Source: Larkinella arboricola (GTDB taxonomy: Bacteria > Bacteroidota > Bacteroidia > Cytophagales > Spirosomataceae). Taken from it: a DNA stretch of 64,000 bases. Under the pieces are notes generated by a model that worked only from the letters and a program-made list of their open reading frames with translations, searched no databases and was not told the origin of the DNA. The first letter of the stretch is position 1, and each line of letters opens with the position of its first letter. The stretch is from the NCBI RefSeq assembly GCF_003259745.1, contig NZ_QLMC01000002.1:794272-858271 (forward strand), read 5' to 3'. The position numbers and the translations under genes are program-made. Below are positions 19,945-28,289 of this stretch, in pieces.

Positions 19945-21061
19945 TAGTATAGCGTCTCCGCTGCTGGCGGTTTTTTCCAGCCTTCTGGTGATGAGTGCCC
20001 TGAATGGTTGCCACTCGTCGGATAGTAAAGCCGATAAAGTGGTGGTGGCGGAAGAGCCTGAGCCTACCGAAGTATTTTCGCTTCGTAAAGATAAATTGTC
20101 ATCCAGCCTGCGAATTCCCGGCGAACTGGTGGCTTACCGGGATGTGGATATTTACGCCAAAGTGAGCGGTTTTATCAAGTCTATCCACGCCGATGTGGGC
20201 ACCGAAGTGAAGGAAGGGCAGTTGCTGGCCCTGGCCGAAGCCCCCGAACTGAACGCCCAGCTGGCTGCGGCTGAGTCGCGGCTGAAATCGCAGGAAGCCC
20301 TGTACATTGCCAGCAAAGCCAACTACGACCGGTATGTGGATGCCGCCAAAACGCCCGGAACCGTGGCGCAGTCGATGATTGAGCAGACACTGGCTAAAAA
20401 AGAATCGGATTACGCCCAGTTGCAGGCGGCCAAAGCTTCCTACAAAGAGGTTTCCGACATGCGCAAATACCTGGAAATCCGCGCACCCTTCAGCGGGGTA
20501 ATCAGCCTGCGGAACGTCAGCACCGGGGCCTACATCGGTCCGTCGGGGAAAGGGTCGGAGTTGCCGCTTTTCGTGCTAACCGAACAGAAACGGCTTCGTC
20601 TGGTGGTGGCCGTGCCCGAAGCCTACACGGGGTACGTTGATCAGGGCGATGAGGTGAGCTTTACCGTCAAGGCGTTTCCGGATCGGAAGTTTAACGGCAA
20701 AGTGCAGCGGCTGGCGGGAGCACTCGATAAACGGCTGCGTTCGGAGCGGACGGAAGTGGATGTGATCAACAACGACCGCAAGCTGCTGCCGGGGATGATT
20801 GCCGAAGTAACCGTGCCCCTGCCGACCAAGAGCAATACCTTCGTGGTGCCGAAGTCAGCGGTGATCAATTCTTCAACGGGCGTTTTCATCGTTAAAGTCG
20901 TCAATCAGAAAGCCGAGTGGGTAGCCGTGCAAAAGGGCATGGAGGACGGTGAGAAAATAGAAGTGTTCGGCGACCTGAAAGACGGTGATCAGATTATTAC
21001 GACGGCTACCGAAGAAGTCCGCAACGGTTCGCCCATCCGGTCCGTCAAGCAGACTACATAA
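19928..21061 (+). CDS. RND efflux periplasmic adaptor (membrane fusion) lipoprotein
   Basis: 377 aa from ATG 19928, which gives a lipoprotein signal with lipobox LNGC (Cys28). The upstream extension of the frame lies inside the permease gene and has no signal. It has a lipoyl-like half motif (VSGFIKSIHADVGTEVKEGQLLALAEAPEL), a helical hairpin, and the second half EIRAPFSGVISLRNVSTGAYIG, then beta-barrel and membrane-proximal parts. It links the inner-membrane pump to a TolC-like protein encoded elsewhere. Confidence 0.93.
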   Translation: MNRLINSIASPLLAVFSSLLVMSALNGCHSSDSKADKVVVAEEPEPTEVFSLRKDKLSSSLRIPGELVAYRDVDIYAKVSGFIKSIHADVGTEVKEGQLLALAEAPELNAQLAAAESRLKSQEALYIASKANYDRYVDAAKTPGTVAQSMIEQTLAKKESDYAQLQAAKASYKEVSDMRKYLEIRAPFSGVISLRNVSTGAYIGPSGKGSELPLFVLTEQKRLRLVVAVPEAYTGYVDQGDEVSFTVKAFPDRKFNGKVQRLAGALDKRLRSERTEVDVINNDRKLLPGMIAEVTVPLPTKSNTFVVPKSAVINSSTGVFIVKVVNQKAEWVAVQKGMEDGEKIEVFGDLKDGDQIITTATEEVRNGSPIRSVKQTT

Positions 21062-21088
21062 CGGTTTTTTGCTTCAACTTCTGGATCA

Positions 21089-21116
21089 GCCCCCGGCATA
21101 AACCGGGGGCTTTTTT
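21089..21116 (+). terminator. Rho-independent terminator of the RND operon
   Basis: GCCCCCGG (21089-21096) pairs with CCGGGGGC (21103-21110) around a 6-base loop, followed by TTTTTT. It sits between convergent genes. Confidence 0.9.
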
Positions 21117-21136
21117 GTTAGTCACCGATTTCAGGT

Positions 21137-22327
21137 TTAAGCAATCGCATCCAGAATCACCGCACAGGCGGCCCGGATTTGTTCTTCGGTAATAATCAGG
21201 GGCGGGGCAATCCGCATGGAATTATCGCAGAACAGAAACCAGTCGGTAATTACGCCGTTGACAATGGCCCGGTCGATGATGGGTTTTAGCCGGTCGAAGG
21301 AGTCGAACTCAGCCGCCAGCATCAGCCCCTTTCCCCGGATTTCCCGGATGGCCGGGTGGACGAGCAATTGCCGGAATAACTGCCCTTTGGCCTCGACCTG
21401 TTGGTAGAGTTGTTCGTCCTGAATCACGCGCAGGGTGGCCAGCGAAGCCGCAGCACTGACCGGATGGCCGCCAAACGTGGTGATATGGCCCAGAATCGGG
21501 TTGTTTTTGAAAACGCCCATGATCTCGGCCGAACTGATGAAGGCACCGATGGGCATACCGCCCCCCATGCCTTTGGCGCAGACGACCACATCCGGCACCA
21601 CGCCAAACCCTTCGAACGCCCAGAACGTACCGGTGCGGCCAAAACCGGTTTGAATTTCGTCGAAGACCAGCAGCGCACCAACTTCCGAACACCGTTGCCG
21701 AACGGCTTGCAGATAAGCCGCTTCCGGTACCCGAATGCCCGCTTCGCCCTGTACGACTTCCATAATGACAGCCGCCGTTCGGGGCGTAATCTGCTCCAGG
21801 TGCTGCCAGTCGCCGTGCTGAATGTGCCGGACGTCGGGCAGCAGCGGCCGGAAATTTCGCTTAAAATGTTCACTTCCCGACAGCGACAGTGCCCCCTGCG
21901 TTGCGCCGTGGTAGGCGTTGAAACACGAAATAATCTCGGTGCGGCCCGTATACCGTTTCGCCAGTTTCATGGTGCCTTCAATGGCTTCCGTGCCGGAATT
22001 GGTAAAATAAACGTTGGTCAGCGGCTGCGGCAGGGTTTGGGCCAGCGCATGGGCCAGTTCGACCTGGGGCGACTGCACATATTCGCCGTACACCATCAAA
22101 TGCAGGTATTTGTCGAGTTGTTCCTGAATGGCCGCCAGCACGCGCGGATGCCGGTGGCCGACGTTGCTGACACCAATACCGGAAATCAGATCCAGATAGC
22201 GTGTGTCCTTGCTGTACAGATAAACGCCTTCGGCCCGCTCAACTTCGAGGGCCAGTGGAAAGTCAGACGTTTGGGCAACGTGTTGAAAAAAAAGTTGCCG
22301 GTGCGTTAAAATGGGGTTGGTTATCAA
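21137..22327 (-). CDS. Class III (acetylornithine/ornithine-type) aminotransferase
   Basis: About 396 aa, PLP-dependent, fold type I. Diagnostic segments are YFTNSGTEAIEGTMKLAKRYTGR, the Asp-containing LLVFDEIQTGFGRTGTFWAFE, and AKGMGGGMPIGAF with the Schiff-base Lys. The frame can be read from a TTG at 22351, but that codon lies inside a perfect -7 box (22349-22356). TTG 22327, giving ITNPILTHRQLFF, is the better start. Substrate not determinable (ornithine, acetylornithine, GABA or similar). No arg genes nearby. Confidence 0.88.
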   Translation of the reverse strand: MITNPILTHRQLFFQHVAQTSDFPLALEVERAEGVYLYSKDTRYLDLISGIGVSNVGHRHPRVLAAIQEQLDKYLHLMVYGEYVQSPQVELAHALAQTLPQPLTNVYFTNSGTEAIEGTMKLAKRYTGRTEIISCFNAYHGATQGALSLSGSEHFKRNFRPLLPDVRHIQHGDWQHLEQITPRTAAVIMEVVQGEAGIRVPEAAYLQAVRQRCSEVGALLVFDEIQTGFGRTGTFWAFEGFGVVPDVVVCAKGMGGGMPIGAFISSAEIMGVFKNNPILGHITTFGGHPVSAAASLATLRVIQDEQLYQQVEAKGQLFRQLLVHPAIREIRGKGLMLAAEFDSFDRLKPIIDRAIVNGVITDWFLFCDNSMRIAPPLIITEEQIRAACAVILDAIA

Positions 22328-22348
22328 GCAGATCGTTATTGATTGGTA

Positions 22349-22356
22349 CAAAAATA
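22349..22356 (-). promoter_or_regulatory. -7 box of the aminotransferase gene
   Basis: On the minus strand this reads TATTTTTG, a perfect TAnnTTTG. It predicts a transcript start near 22342, downstream of the longest possible ORF start. Confidence 0.55.
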
Positions 22357-22370
22357 CACGTATTTAACGC

Positions 22371-22401
22371 TTGGGTGGAAGCGGTAAGTTTCTTAACTTT
22401 C
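22371..22401 (+). promoter_or_regulatory. Probable promoter of the 22425 gene
   Basis: TTG at 22371-22373 and TAACTTTC at 22394-22401 with a 20-base spacer, close to the Bacteroidota consensus. ATG 22425 follows about 17 bases after the predicted transcript start. Confidence 0.45.
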
Positions 22402-22424
22402 GTTGTGACTCAATTTTCGCGCCT

Positions 22425-23324
22425 ATGAAGCTACTCTACCTGTGTGTATGTTTGGGAATTTTATTGGTGACGAAAGCGCGGGCGCAGGATGTTTATTACG
22501 AACCCGGCCACGCCCGCATTCCCGGCACCTACAATTTTGTGCTTAAAAACGGTACCGTCCTACGCGGTCAGTTTGTCCGCCGGGATAGCGCTTCCTACCT
22601 GATTCGTACAAAAAAAGACGGTGATCAGTTGCTGGCAATAAGCGACATTATCCGGGCCGATCTGGTGGGCGGGACGCTCCGTAGCGGACCCGATTTTCCC
22701 AACGGTTTTCCGTTTCGGCTGTATTTCATGCCGACGGCGTATATGCCCGAAAAACGAAGCCTTTACCTGCAAAATAGTTACGTGCTGTTCAGCCGCATCG
22801 ATGTGGGTGTAACCAGACACTGGAGTGTTGGCACCACGTTTCAAACCCTGAGTCCGCAGAACCTTCATATGTTTTCCACCAAATTCGGTACCCGGCTGAC
22901 GGCCCGAAGCCGGGCTGCCCTGAGCGTTCAGTATATGGGTATCCGTCTGAACGAACGGCTGTTAACCCGAATGGGGCTGGCGCAGGGCCTGGTTACGGTA
23001 GGTGATGAAGAACGGAACGTGACTGTGGGCGCGGGGGTAACGTTTTCACGCCAGGGACTGGCATCGTCGGGCGTTGTAACGATCGGGTATGTCAGGAAAA
23101 TCACACCGGACCTTACGTTTATCAGCCAGAATAATATCCTGATCGGGGAAGCCATTGAACCTCAATATACTTATCTGTCGGGATTGACCTCGGCGGGTTT
23201 CCGGTTTAACCGTCGTCGCCACTCGTTCGATACGGCGTTGTTGCTGCCGGTTTACAATGAAAAGGGCCTGATGCGTACCAGCCCGTTGCCGTATCTGAGC
23301 TACCAGGTCCGGATTGGAAAATGA
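22425..23324 (+). CDS. Exported protein of unknown function
   Basis: 299 aa from ATG 22425, chosen because it gives a signal peptide (MKLLYLCVCLGILLVTKARAQ) and follows a promoter-like motif. The mature part starts with a short KNGTVLRGQFVRRDSASYLIRT-type segment, common in Bacteroidota envelope proteins. Then come many alternating beta strands (TRHWSVGTTFQTLSPQ, AALSVQYMGIRLNE, VVTIGYVRKITPDLTF), which suggests an outer-membrane beta barrel. No specific family named. Confidence 0.7.
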   Translation: MKLLYLCVCLGILLVTKARAQDVYYEPGHARIPGTYNFVLKNGTVLRGQFVRRDSASYLIRTKKDGDQLLAISDIIRADLVGGTLRSGPDFPNGFPFRLYFMPTAYMPEKRSLYLQNSYVLFSRIDVGVTRHWSVGTTFQTLSPQNLHMFSTKFGTRLTARSRAALSVQYMGIRLNERLLTRMGLAQGLVTVGDEERNVTVGAGVTFSRQGLASSGVVTIGYVRKITPDLTFISQNNILIGEAIEPQYTYLSGLTSAGFRFNRRRHSFDTALLLPVYNEKGLMRTSPLPYLSYQVRIGK

Positions 23325-23401
23325 GGAATGCAAGAGACAAAAGAGGGGAGACCGAAGGGAGTGTCTTTACTCTCATGTCTCTTGTCTTTATTCTATTCCT
23401 C
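23323..23401. repeat. Imperfect inverted repeat at a convergent gene junction
   Basis: GAGGAAT (23323-23329) and CAAGAGAC (23331-23338) pair with GTCTCTTG (23377-23384) and ATTCCTC (23395-23401). The element overlaps the stop codons of both convergent genes. It may act as a bidirectional terminator, or be a purine-rich/pyrimidine-rich repeat similar in style to the GAGTTAA elements. Confidence 0.6.
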
Positions 23402-24583
23402 AAAAAAACAGATCGTACCGCCGACCCAGTCGAAATCTTTGTTAAAGCGGACGCCAATCATTTCGCCCCGGCTTAGTCGGGCCAGATTGGTGAGCAGGGT
23501 TGGGCGCGGGTCTTTTTCGTGCCAGATGTAAAGCATCCGGATTTCGCACTTCACCAAACCGTCGGGCGACTGAATCACCGGTTCGTAGTGGACTTTTCGC
23601 TGCAACAGGTAATTCTCTTTGTCAACAATACCGTCCAGATCGTCTCTGGTAACGGAAAGTTTAACCCCGCTCCCGGCGAAGGAAAACAACGGTTTGAGTA
23701 CGTAATTTTCCAGATCGTGCGGATAGGTTTCGAGCGTATTCAGGTAATAACTCGCCGGGACGTACGGACTATCCAAAAGCGGCAGCGTGTGTTTGCTGAT
23801 GCGGAAAAACCAGTTGGGATGCCCGATCCATTCCACGTCTACGTCGTCGGTCAGCCGAAAATCGGTTTGCAAGTCCGGTATGGTTTCCAGTTCGTCGAAA
23901 ATCAGCCGGTTATAAATCCGTTTGATGTGATACCGCTGGCCGTCTTTTTCGTAGAACAGCTTCCGGCCTTCCTTCTGAATTCTGGTCAGGCAAACGGCTT
24001 CAATACCCAGCATTTCCCGGGTGATGGCAAAATCGATGCGGGTTTTCTGTTTTTCCGGGAAAATTTCCAGCAAAATCGTCTGCTCGGGCGGTTCAAGTCC
24101 AACAAGCAGCCGCCGGAGATGCTGGCGGTAGGTTTCGTCCGAATCCACGTCGAACAGGTGGCTGAAACCGTCGGGAAGCGGATAGAATTTTCGGAAGTTT
24201 TCGGAGAGGTATGACTGGAACCCAAACAGCGACGGAAATCCCTGCAACTCGATCAACTGCGGCATCAGTTCGCCGGTTTCATCCCGGCAGATGGCAAAGT
24301 CGATGGCCAGAAAAGACGTATGATCGTTCTCGTTCGGCACCCGCTGGCCGGGCGGAATGGCGGCTTCGGACAGCGCCTTGAAATCCTCCCGGGTGAGGGT
24401 GTCAATAATCGATTCGCAGGCTTCCAGAATACGGTTTTTCAGCATGATGGGCACAAAAACCGGTGTTTCGGCCACCCGAAAATCCAGTTGTCCGGGATAG
24501 TCGTGGTGAATCTGATCCAAAAAAGCCCGGTATTGCTCCGGGCTGAATGCTTGGTTGTAAGCCTGTCGAATGGATTGAATCAT
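23393..24583 (-). CDS. ATP-grasp-like protein, possibly circularly permuted, last gene of the amidoligase operon
   Basis: 396 aa from the internal Met (MIQSIRQAYNQAF) rather than the longer MAPHF start. I see an ATP-grasp-like nucleotide-binding segment at residues 293-309, YVLKPLFSFAGSGVKLS, with K297 and a Gly-rich loop. LLQRKVHYEP, CEIRMLYIW and NLARLSRGEMIGV then follow. Upstream, residues 93-121 (AIDFAICRDETGEL then IELQGFPSLFG) resemble the metal-binding acidic segment that normally follows the nucleotide loop, so a circular permutation is possible. No exact family known to me. Position as the last of six tightly spaced genes suggests an amide-forming role. Confidence 0.6.
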   Translation of the reverse strand: MIQSIRQAYNQAFSPEQYRAFLDQIHHDYPGQLDFRVAETPVFVPIMLKNRILEACESIIDTLTREDFKALSEAAIPPGQRVPNENDHTSFLAIDFAICRDETGELMPQLIELQGFPSLFGFQSYLSENFRKFYPLPDGFSHLFDVDSDETYRQHLRRLLVGLEPPEQTILLEIFPEKQKTRIDFAITREMLGIEAVCLTRIQKEGRKLFYEKDGQRYHIKRIYNRLIFDELETIPDLQTDFRLTDDVDVEWIGHPNWFFRISKHTLPLLDSPYVPASYYLNTLETYPHDLENYVLKPLFSFAGSGVKLSVTRDDLDGIVDKENYLLQRKVHYEPVIQSPDGLVKCEIRMLYIWHEKDPRPTLLTNLARLSRGEMIGVRFNKDFDWVGGTICFFEE

Positions 24584-24632
24584 AAAATGGGGTGCCAAAC
24601 CGGCCGGTTCAGGCGACCGGTTTGGCGTTATG

Positions 24633-25442
24633 TTAGAGTTTAACCAAACTGGACTGGCGCAGAAAGCCCGGTATCAGCACCGATTCGGTCAGTGCAATTT
24701 TGTCCGGGTCCTGTAGGTACGCCAGCATTTCGTTGTACTTCTCTTCGCCGTGGTTTTCAACGATCTGCTCCTTCTTTTTATCGGTCATAAAATACCGCAA
24801 CATGCCTTCGCCGTCGGCTTCCGGGTGAAACTGCGTGCCGAAAATTTCGTCTGTAAACCGCACCGCCATAATGGCCCGTTCCAGCGGAACATGGGGGCGG
24901 ATTTTTTCCAGACAAAGCACTTTAACGCCCAGCTCACTGATGCGGTCCCAGTCGGGTTCCGTGAGTTGGTAATCCCGCGAATCGACCGCGAAAAACGGGT
25001 CGGGCAGCCCTTCAAACAGCGGTTCGGTCATGCCGTCGTCGGTTTTGTGCATCGGAAAAATGCCAAAGGACGTTGATTTCCGTTTGCTGATGGTGCCGAT
25101 GCCCAGATGCCGCGACACGAGCTGGAACGAATGGCAAATCAGAAACAGGTATTTTTTTTGTTCACTCGTCCGGTTGTGCTCAAAAATCTGATCGATCAAC
25201 CGAAAATACGGGGCTTCCCACGGCTCGTTGCTCGGCAGCGGACTGCCCGGTCCACCCGTTGAAATATAGATATCGTATTCCAGACCGGGGACCTCGTTTT
25301 TGCCCCGTACATCGAAAATGGTATGCGTTAATTCCGTTTCCAATTGACCGCTCATATTCCGGATTAATTGCAGAATACAGCGCATTCCTTCGTTCGGGAC
25401 GTTGTTGTACAGGTCCAGAACCGCCACGTTCATTGATTCCAT
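24633..25442 (-). CDS. Class I glutamine amidotransferase-like protein
   Basis: 269 aa. It has an oxyanion-strand motif STGGPGSP (61-68), a nucleophile elbow LICHSFQL with C103, and GTQFHPEADGEG with H206 and E208, so the full Cys-His-Glu triad is kept. Such domains release ammonia from glutamine, or act as gamma-glutamyl peptidases. It has no fused synthetase domain, so the partner is probably a neighbouring ligase. The gene is 49 bases upstream of the ATP-grasp-like gene and 58 bases downstream of the GCS2 gene. Confidence 0.85.
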   Translation of the reverse strand: MESMNVAVLDLYNNVPNEGMRCILQLIRNMSGQLETELTHTIFDVRGKNEVPGLEYDIYISTGGPGSPLPSNEPWEAPYFRLIDQIFEHNRTSEQKKYLFLICHSFQLVSRHLGIGTISKRKSTSFGIFPMHKTDDGMTEPLFEGLPDPFFAVDSRDYQLTEPDWDRISELGVKVLCLEKIRPHVPLERAIMAVRFTDEIFGTQFHPEADGEGMLRYFMTDKKKEQIVENHGEEKYNEMLAYLQDPDKIALTESVLIPGFLRQSSLVKL

Positions 25443-25500
25443 TCAGTTAAATTCAAAGCTACAGTTTATGGGTCAGACGATGGCTCGTCTACTTGATTAA

Positions 25501-26601
25501 CTAGATCAAGCCGTGAGAAGTTTCCTCCACGATGTAATCCACAACGCGCTTCAGGTCATTGGTTTGCCGGAAAACCGCCAGTTGCCGGTCGGCCCCAGTA
25601 CCCATTTCAAGAATGGTTTTAACGTATTCAATTTCCTTGCGGCTGTCGAGTTCGTCCACTACATCGTCGATGAATTCAAGCAATTCCCGGGCCAGTGTGT
25701 GATACGGAACTTCCTCCTGTTTGCCGAAATCAATCAGCTTGCCTTCGATGCCGTAGCGGGCCGCCCGCCATTTGTTTTCGTTGATCAGAATTTTCCGGTA
25801 GGGCCGGAAGTTCAGGTTTTGCCGGTGTAGTTTATGAATCTTGGCCACCAGCGCCTGCATCACAGCCGCCAGACAGATGGTTTCATCGACCCGCATCGGC
25901 ACATCGCAAATCCGGAATTCGATGGTGTTGAAGAACGGGTGCAGCCGGATGTCCCACCAGATTTTTTTGCCGTTGTCGATGCAATTGGTCTTGACCAGCA
26001 GGTTGATGTAATCGTCGTATTCGGCCGCCGACGAAAAGAAGTCGGGAATACCGGTGCGCGGAAACTTGTCGAACACCTTCGAGCGGTAGGATTTGAATCC
26101 CGTGTTGCGGCCGCACCAGAACGGCGAGTTGGTCGACAGCGCATAGACGTGGGGCAGAAAATACCGTACGGCGTTCATGATGTGCAGGCCGTCGTTGCGG
26201 TTTTCGATGCCGACGTGTACGTGCAGACCAAAAATCAGGTTCGAGCGGGCCACGTCGCGCATCTCGTCGATGAGCTTGTCGTAGCGTTCGTTGTCGGTAA
26301 TGAGCTGATCCTGCCAGTCGGAGATGGGGTGCGTTCCGGCGGCTGCGATTTTCAGATTCTGTTTCTCGGCCAGATCGAGAACCATTTTTCGCAGGTACGT
26401 CACTTCCTCGCGCGCTTCGTGAATGTTCGTGCAGATGTTGGTGCCGACTTCCACCACGGCCTGGTGCATCTCGGCTTTGACCCGTTCCTGAAGCGTGATC
26501 TGACCACCCTCCACAATTTTCGACATGTGCGACCGCAATTCCCGCGTAACGGGATCGATCGTCTGAAACTCTTCTTCGATTCCTAGGGTGTAAACTGGCA
26601 T
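25501..26601 (-). CDS. Carboxylate-amine ligase, GCS2/YbdK family
   Basis: 366 aa. Glutamate-cysteine-ligase-like fold with the N-terminal signature GIEEEFQTID (residues 7-16), EVGTNICTNI, AAAGTHPISDW and the metal-site strand FGLHVHVGIEN (125-134). Known relatives (YbdK, EgtA, plant-type GCL) join the gamma-carboxyl of glutamate to an amine such as cysteine. It forms the core of the operon, 27 bases downstream of the ATP-grasp gene. Confidence 0.92.
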   Translation of the reverse strand: MPVYTLGIEEEFQTIDPVTRELRSHMSKIVEGGQITLQERVKAEMHQAVVEVGTNICTNIHEAREEVTYLRKMVLDLAEKQNLKIAAAGTHPISDWQDQLITDNERYDKLIDEMRDVARSNLIFGLHVHVGIENRNDGLHIMNAVRYFLPHVYALSTNSPFWCGRNTGFKSYRSKVFDKFPRTGIPDFFSSAAEYDDYINLLVKTNCIDNGKKIWWDIRLHPFFNTIEFRICDVPMRVDETICLAAVMQALVAKIHKLHRQNLNFRPYRKILINENKWRAARYGIEGKLIDFGKQEEVPYHTLARELLEFIDDVVDELDSRKEIEYVKTILEMGTGADRQLAVFRQTNDLKRVVDYIVEETSHGLI

Positions 26602-26628
26602 GAGACAGAGCTAAGTGACTAGCGTGAA

Positions 26629-27741
26629 TTACTTGGCCTTCTTTTCTTTTTTAGCTTTCGGCGTCTCTTTGGAGTCGGCTTTTCCGGCTTTGGCCGCTTC
26701 CTTTTTCTTTGGTTTTTCGTCCGCTTTTTTCGATTTCACCGGTTCCGCCTTTGTTTCCACCGAATCCGAAGAATCGGTGGAGGGCATCACCCGTCCGTGC
26801 GCCGAACTCTTGATGTAGGAGCCCCAGGTCAGGTTGTCTTTCCCCGGAACCTGGGCTTTCGCCCGCGCAATGGCCATGTTGGCGGCTGCTTCCACTACCC
26901 ATTCAAAGTTTTCCTGACCCACCGAGTAGATATCCGCATCCGGGGCGGGGTTGCAGAAATCAATGGCGTACGGAATACCGTCGCGGACAGCAAACTCCAC
27001 GGTATTAAAATCATATCCGAGCGCCTGGTTGAGGGCTATGACGTAGTTTTTCACCGTCGTCATCAGTTTTTTGTAGGCTTCGCCGGACGTTTTGGGCTCG
27101 GCTGCGTAGCGCAGATGGTGCGGGTTGCGCGGTTCGTAGGGCATAATCCGGACATCGGTGCCGCCAATGCAGTAACAGCGGAAATAATCGTCGAACACGA
27201 TTTCTTCCTGCAACATCATCACCAGTTGGCCGGTTTCGCCGAATTTCTGCCACAGATCGTCGGCGTTATAGACTTTATACACACTTTTCCAGCCACCGCC
27301 CGAGTGCGGTTTCATGTAAGCCGGAAAACCGATGTAGTTGAAAATATAGTCCCAATCCATCATCTTCAGGTTCCGGAACGAGTTCTCGTTGGTGTCGTCG
27401 GGCCGTTCTTTGGAAGGGAGCAGTACGGTTTTGGGTACCGGTACATTCAGCCGGGTGGCCAGACAGTTATTGAAAAACTTCTCGTCGGCACTCCACCAGA
27501 ACGGGTTGTTGATGACAGCCGTGCCGGTGAGGGCCGCATTTTTCAGATAAGCACGGTAAAACGGTACATCCTGCGAAATCCGGTCGATGATCACGGCGTA
27601 TTCCGTGGGGTCGCCCTGCACCACTTTATCAATGCTGACAAATTCGGCGCTGATGCCGCTTTCATTTTTGCTGTTAACCCGGTCGACAAAGGCTTGCGGG
27701 AAGGAGTTTTCCTGCCCAAAAAGGATTCCGATTTTCTTCAT
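26629..27741 (-). CDS. ATP-grasp ligase with Lys/Ala-rich C-terminal tail
   Basis: 370 aa. Residues 1-310 form a D-Ala-D-Ala-ligase/RimK-like ATP-grasp unit: YMKPHSGGGWKSV (142-154, K144), LQEEIVFDDYFRCY, and the metal ligands in TVEF (E249) and AIDFCNP (D261, N264). Residues ~330-370 are a low-complexity basic tail of K, A, E and P (KPKKKEAAKAGK-type), like histone H1 tails. The tail is not needed for catalysis and may bind nucleic acid or an acidic partner. It likely ligates a carboxylate to an amine or thiol-amine produced by the neighbouring GCS2 enzyme. Confidence 0.85.
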   Translation of the reverse strand: MKKIGILFGQENSFPQAFVDRVNSKNESGISAEFVSIDKVVQGDPTEYAVIIDRISQDVPFYRAYLKNAALTGTAVINNPFWWSADEKFFNNCLATRLNVPVPKTVLLPSKERPDDTNENSFRNLKMMDWDYIFNYIGFPAYMKPHSGGGWKSVYKVYNADDLWQKFGETGQLVMMLQEEIVFDDYFRCYCIGGTDVRIMPYEPRNPHHLRYAAEPKTSGEAYKKLMTTVKNYVIALNQALGYDFNTVEFAVRDGIPYAIDFCNPAPDADIYSVGQENFEWVVEAAANMAIARAKAQVPGKDNLTWGSYIKSSAHGRVMPSTDSSDSVETKAEPVKSKKADEKPKKKEAAKAGKADSKETPKAKKEKKAK

Positions 27742-27797
27742 AATGGCTACACGGACGCAACCTCGGCGGTTGTGGTTTGGTGAATGAGTGGATAAGG

Positions 27798-28289
27798 TTA
27801 TTTAAACTCAAATTGTTTGAAATGATGGGTCATATGCGCTACGTAGTCAATAATCAGCCACGAAAGAGGGACGGTTTCGGCGGTATCCGGCGGCCGCACG
27901 GGGTTTTGAAGCACCGTTTCCGGGATGGCTTCGGTCACGTAGACGATCTGCCGGTTGAGCGACTGCCAGTAGGTCAGCAGGTGGTCGACGGGCAGGTCCT
28001 GATACCGGTTGTGAAGCACGGACTGATTCATGTCGTAGCGCTGAACGACAAACGGCGTGGGCATGAACTGCGCATCCGTAAACCGTTTGAGGTTATTCAG
28101 GCCCGAATCGATCAGATGACCCAGAATTTCCTTCCGCGACCATTTGCCCGGTTTGCGGGCCGTCAATTCGTCCGCCGAAAAGAGTCCGAACCGTTCCGGC
28201 AACTCATCGATGTAGGTCCGTAGCTGCTGAATCGAATCGGCGTAGGGGAGGTGTAAATCCTCATATCCGTATTTCTTCGTGGGCGTCAT
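27798..28289 (-). CDS. DinB-fold (DinB_2) metal-binding protein
   Basis: 163 aa. Four-helix DinB/YfiT-type protein with the signature KWSRKEILGHLIDSGLNNLKRF (49-70). The metal triad is probably H58 with H152 and H156 (AHMTHHF). Members include bacillithiol and mycothiol S-transferases as well as uncharacterised proteins. Its first four bases overlap the esterase stop (ATGA at 28286-28289), so it is translationally coupled within the amidoligase operon. Confidence 0.85.
   Translation of the reverse strand: MTPTKKYGYEDLHLPYADSIQQLRTYIDELPERFGLFSADELTARKPGKWSRKEILGHLIDSGLNNLKRFTDAQFMPTPFVVQRYDMNQSVLHNRYQDLPVDHLLTYWQSLNRQIVYVTEAIPETVLQNPVRPPDTAETVPLSWLIIDYVAHMTHHFKQFEFK

Noticed and set aside
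21401-22309. A 302-codon plus-strand frame opposite the aminotransferase
   Set aside because: Antisense shadow; the minus-strand protein has all class III aminotransferase motifs.
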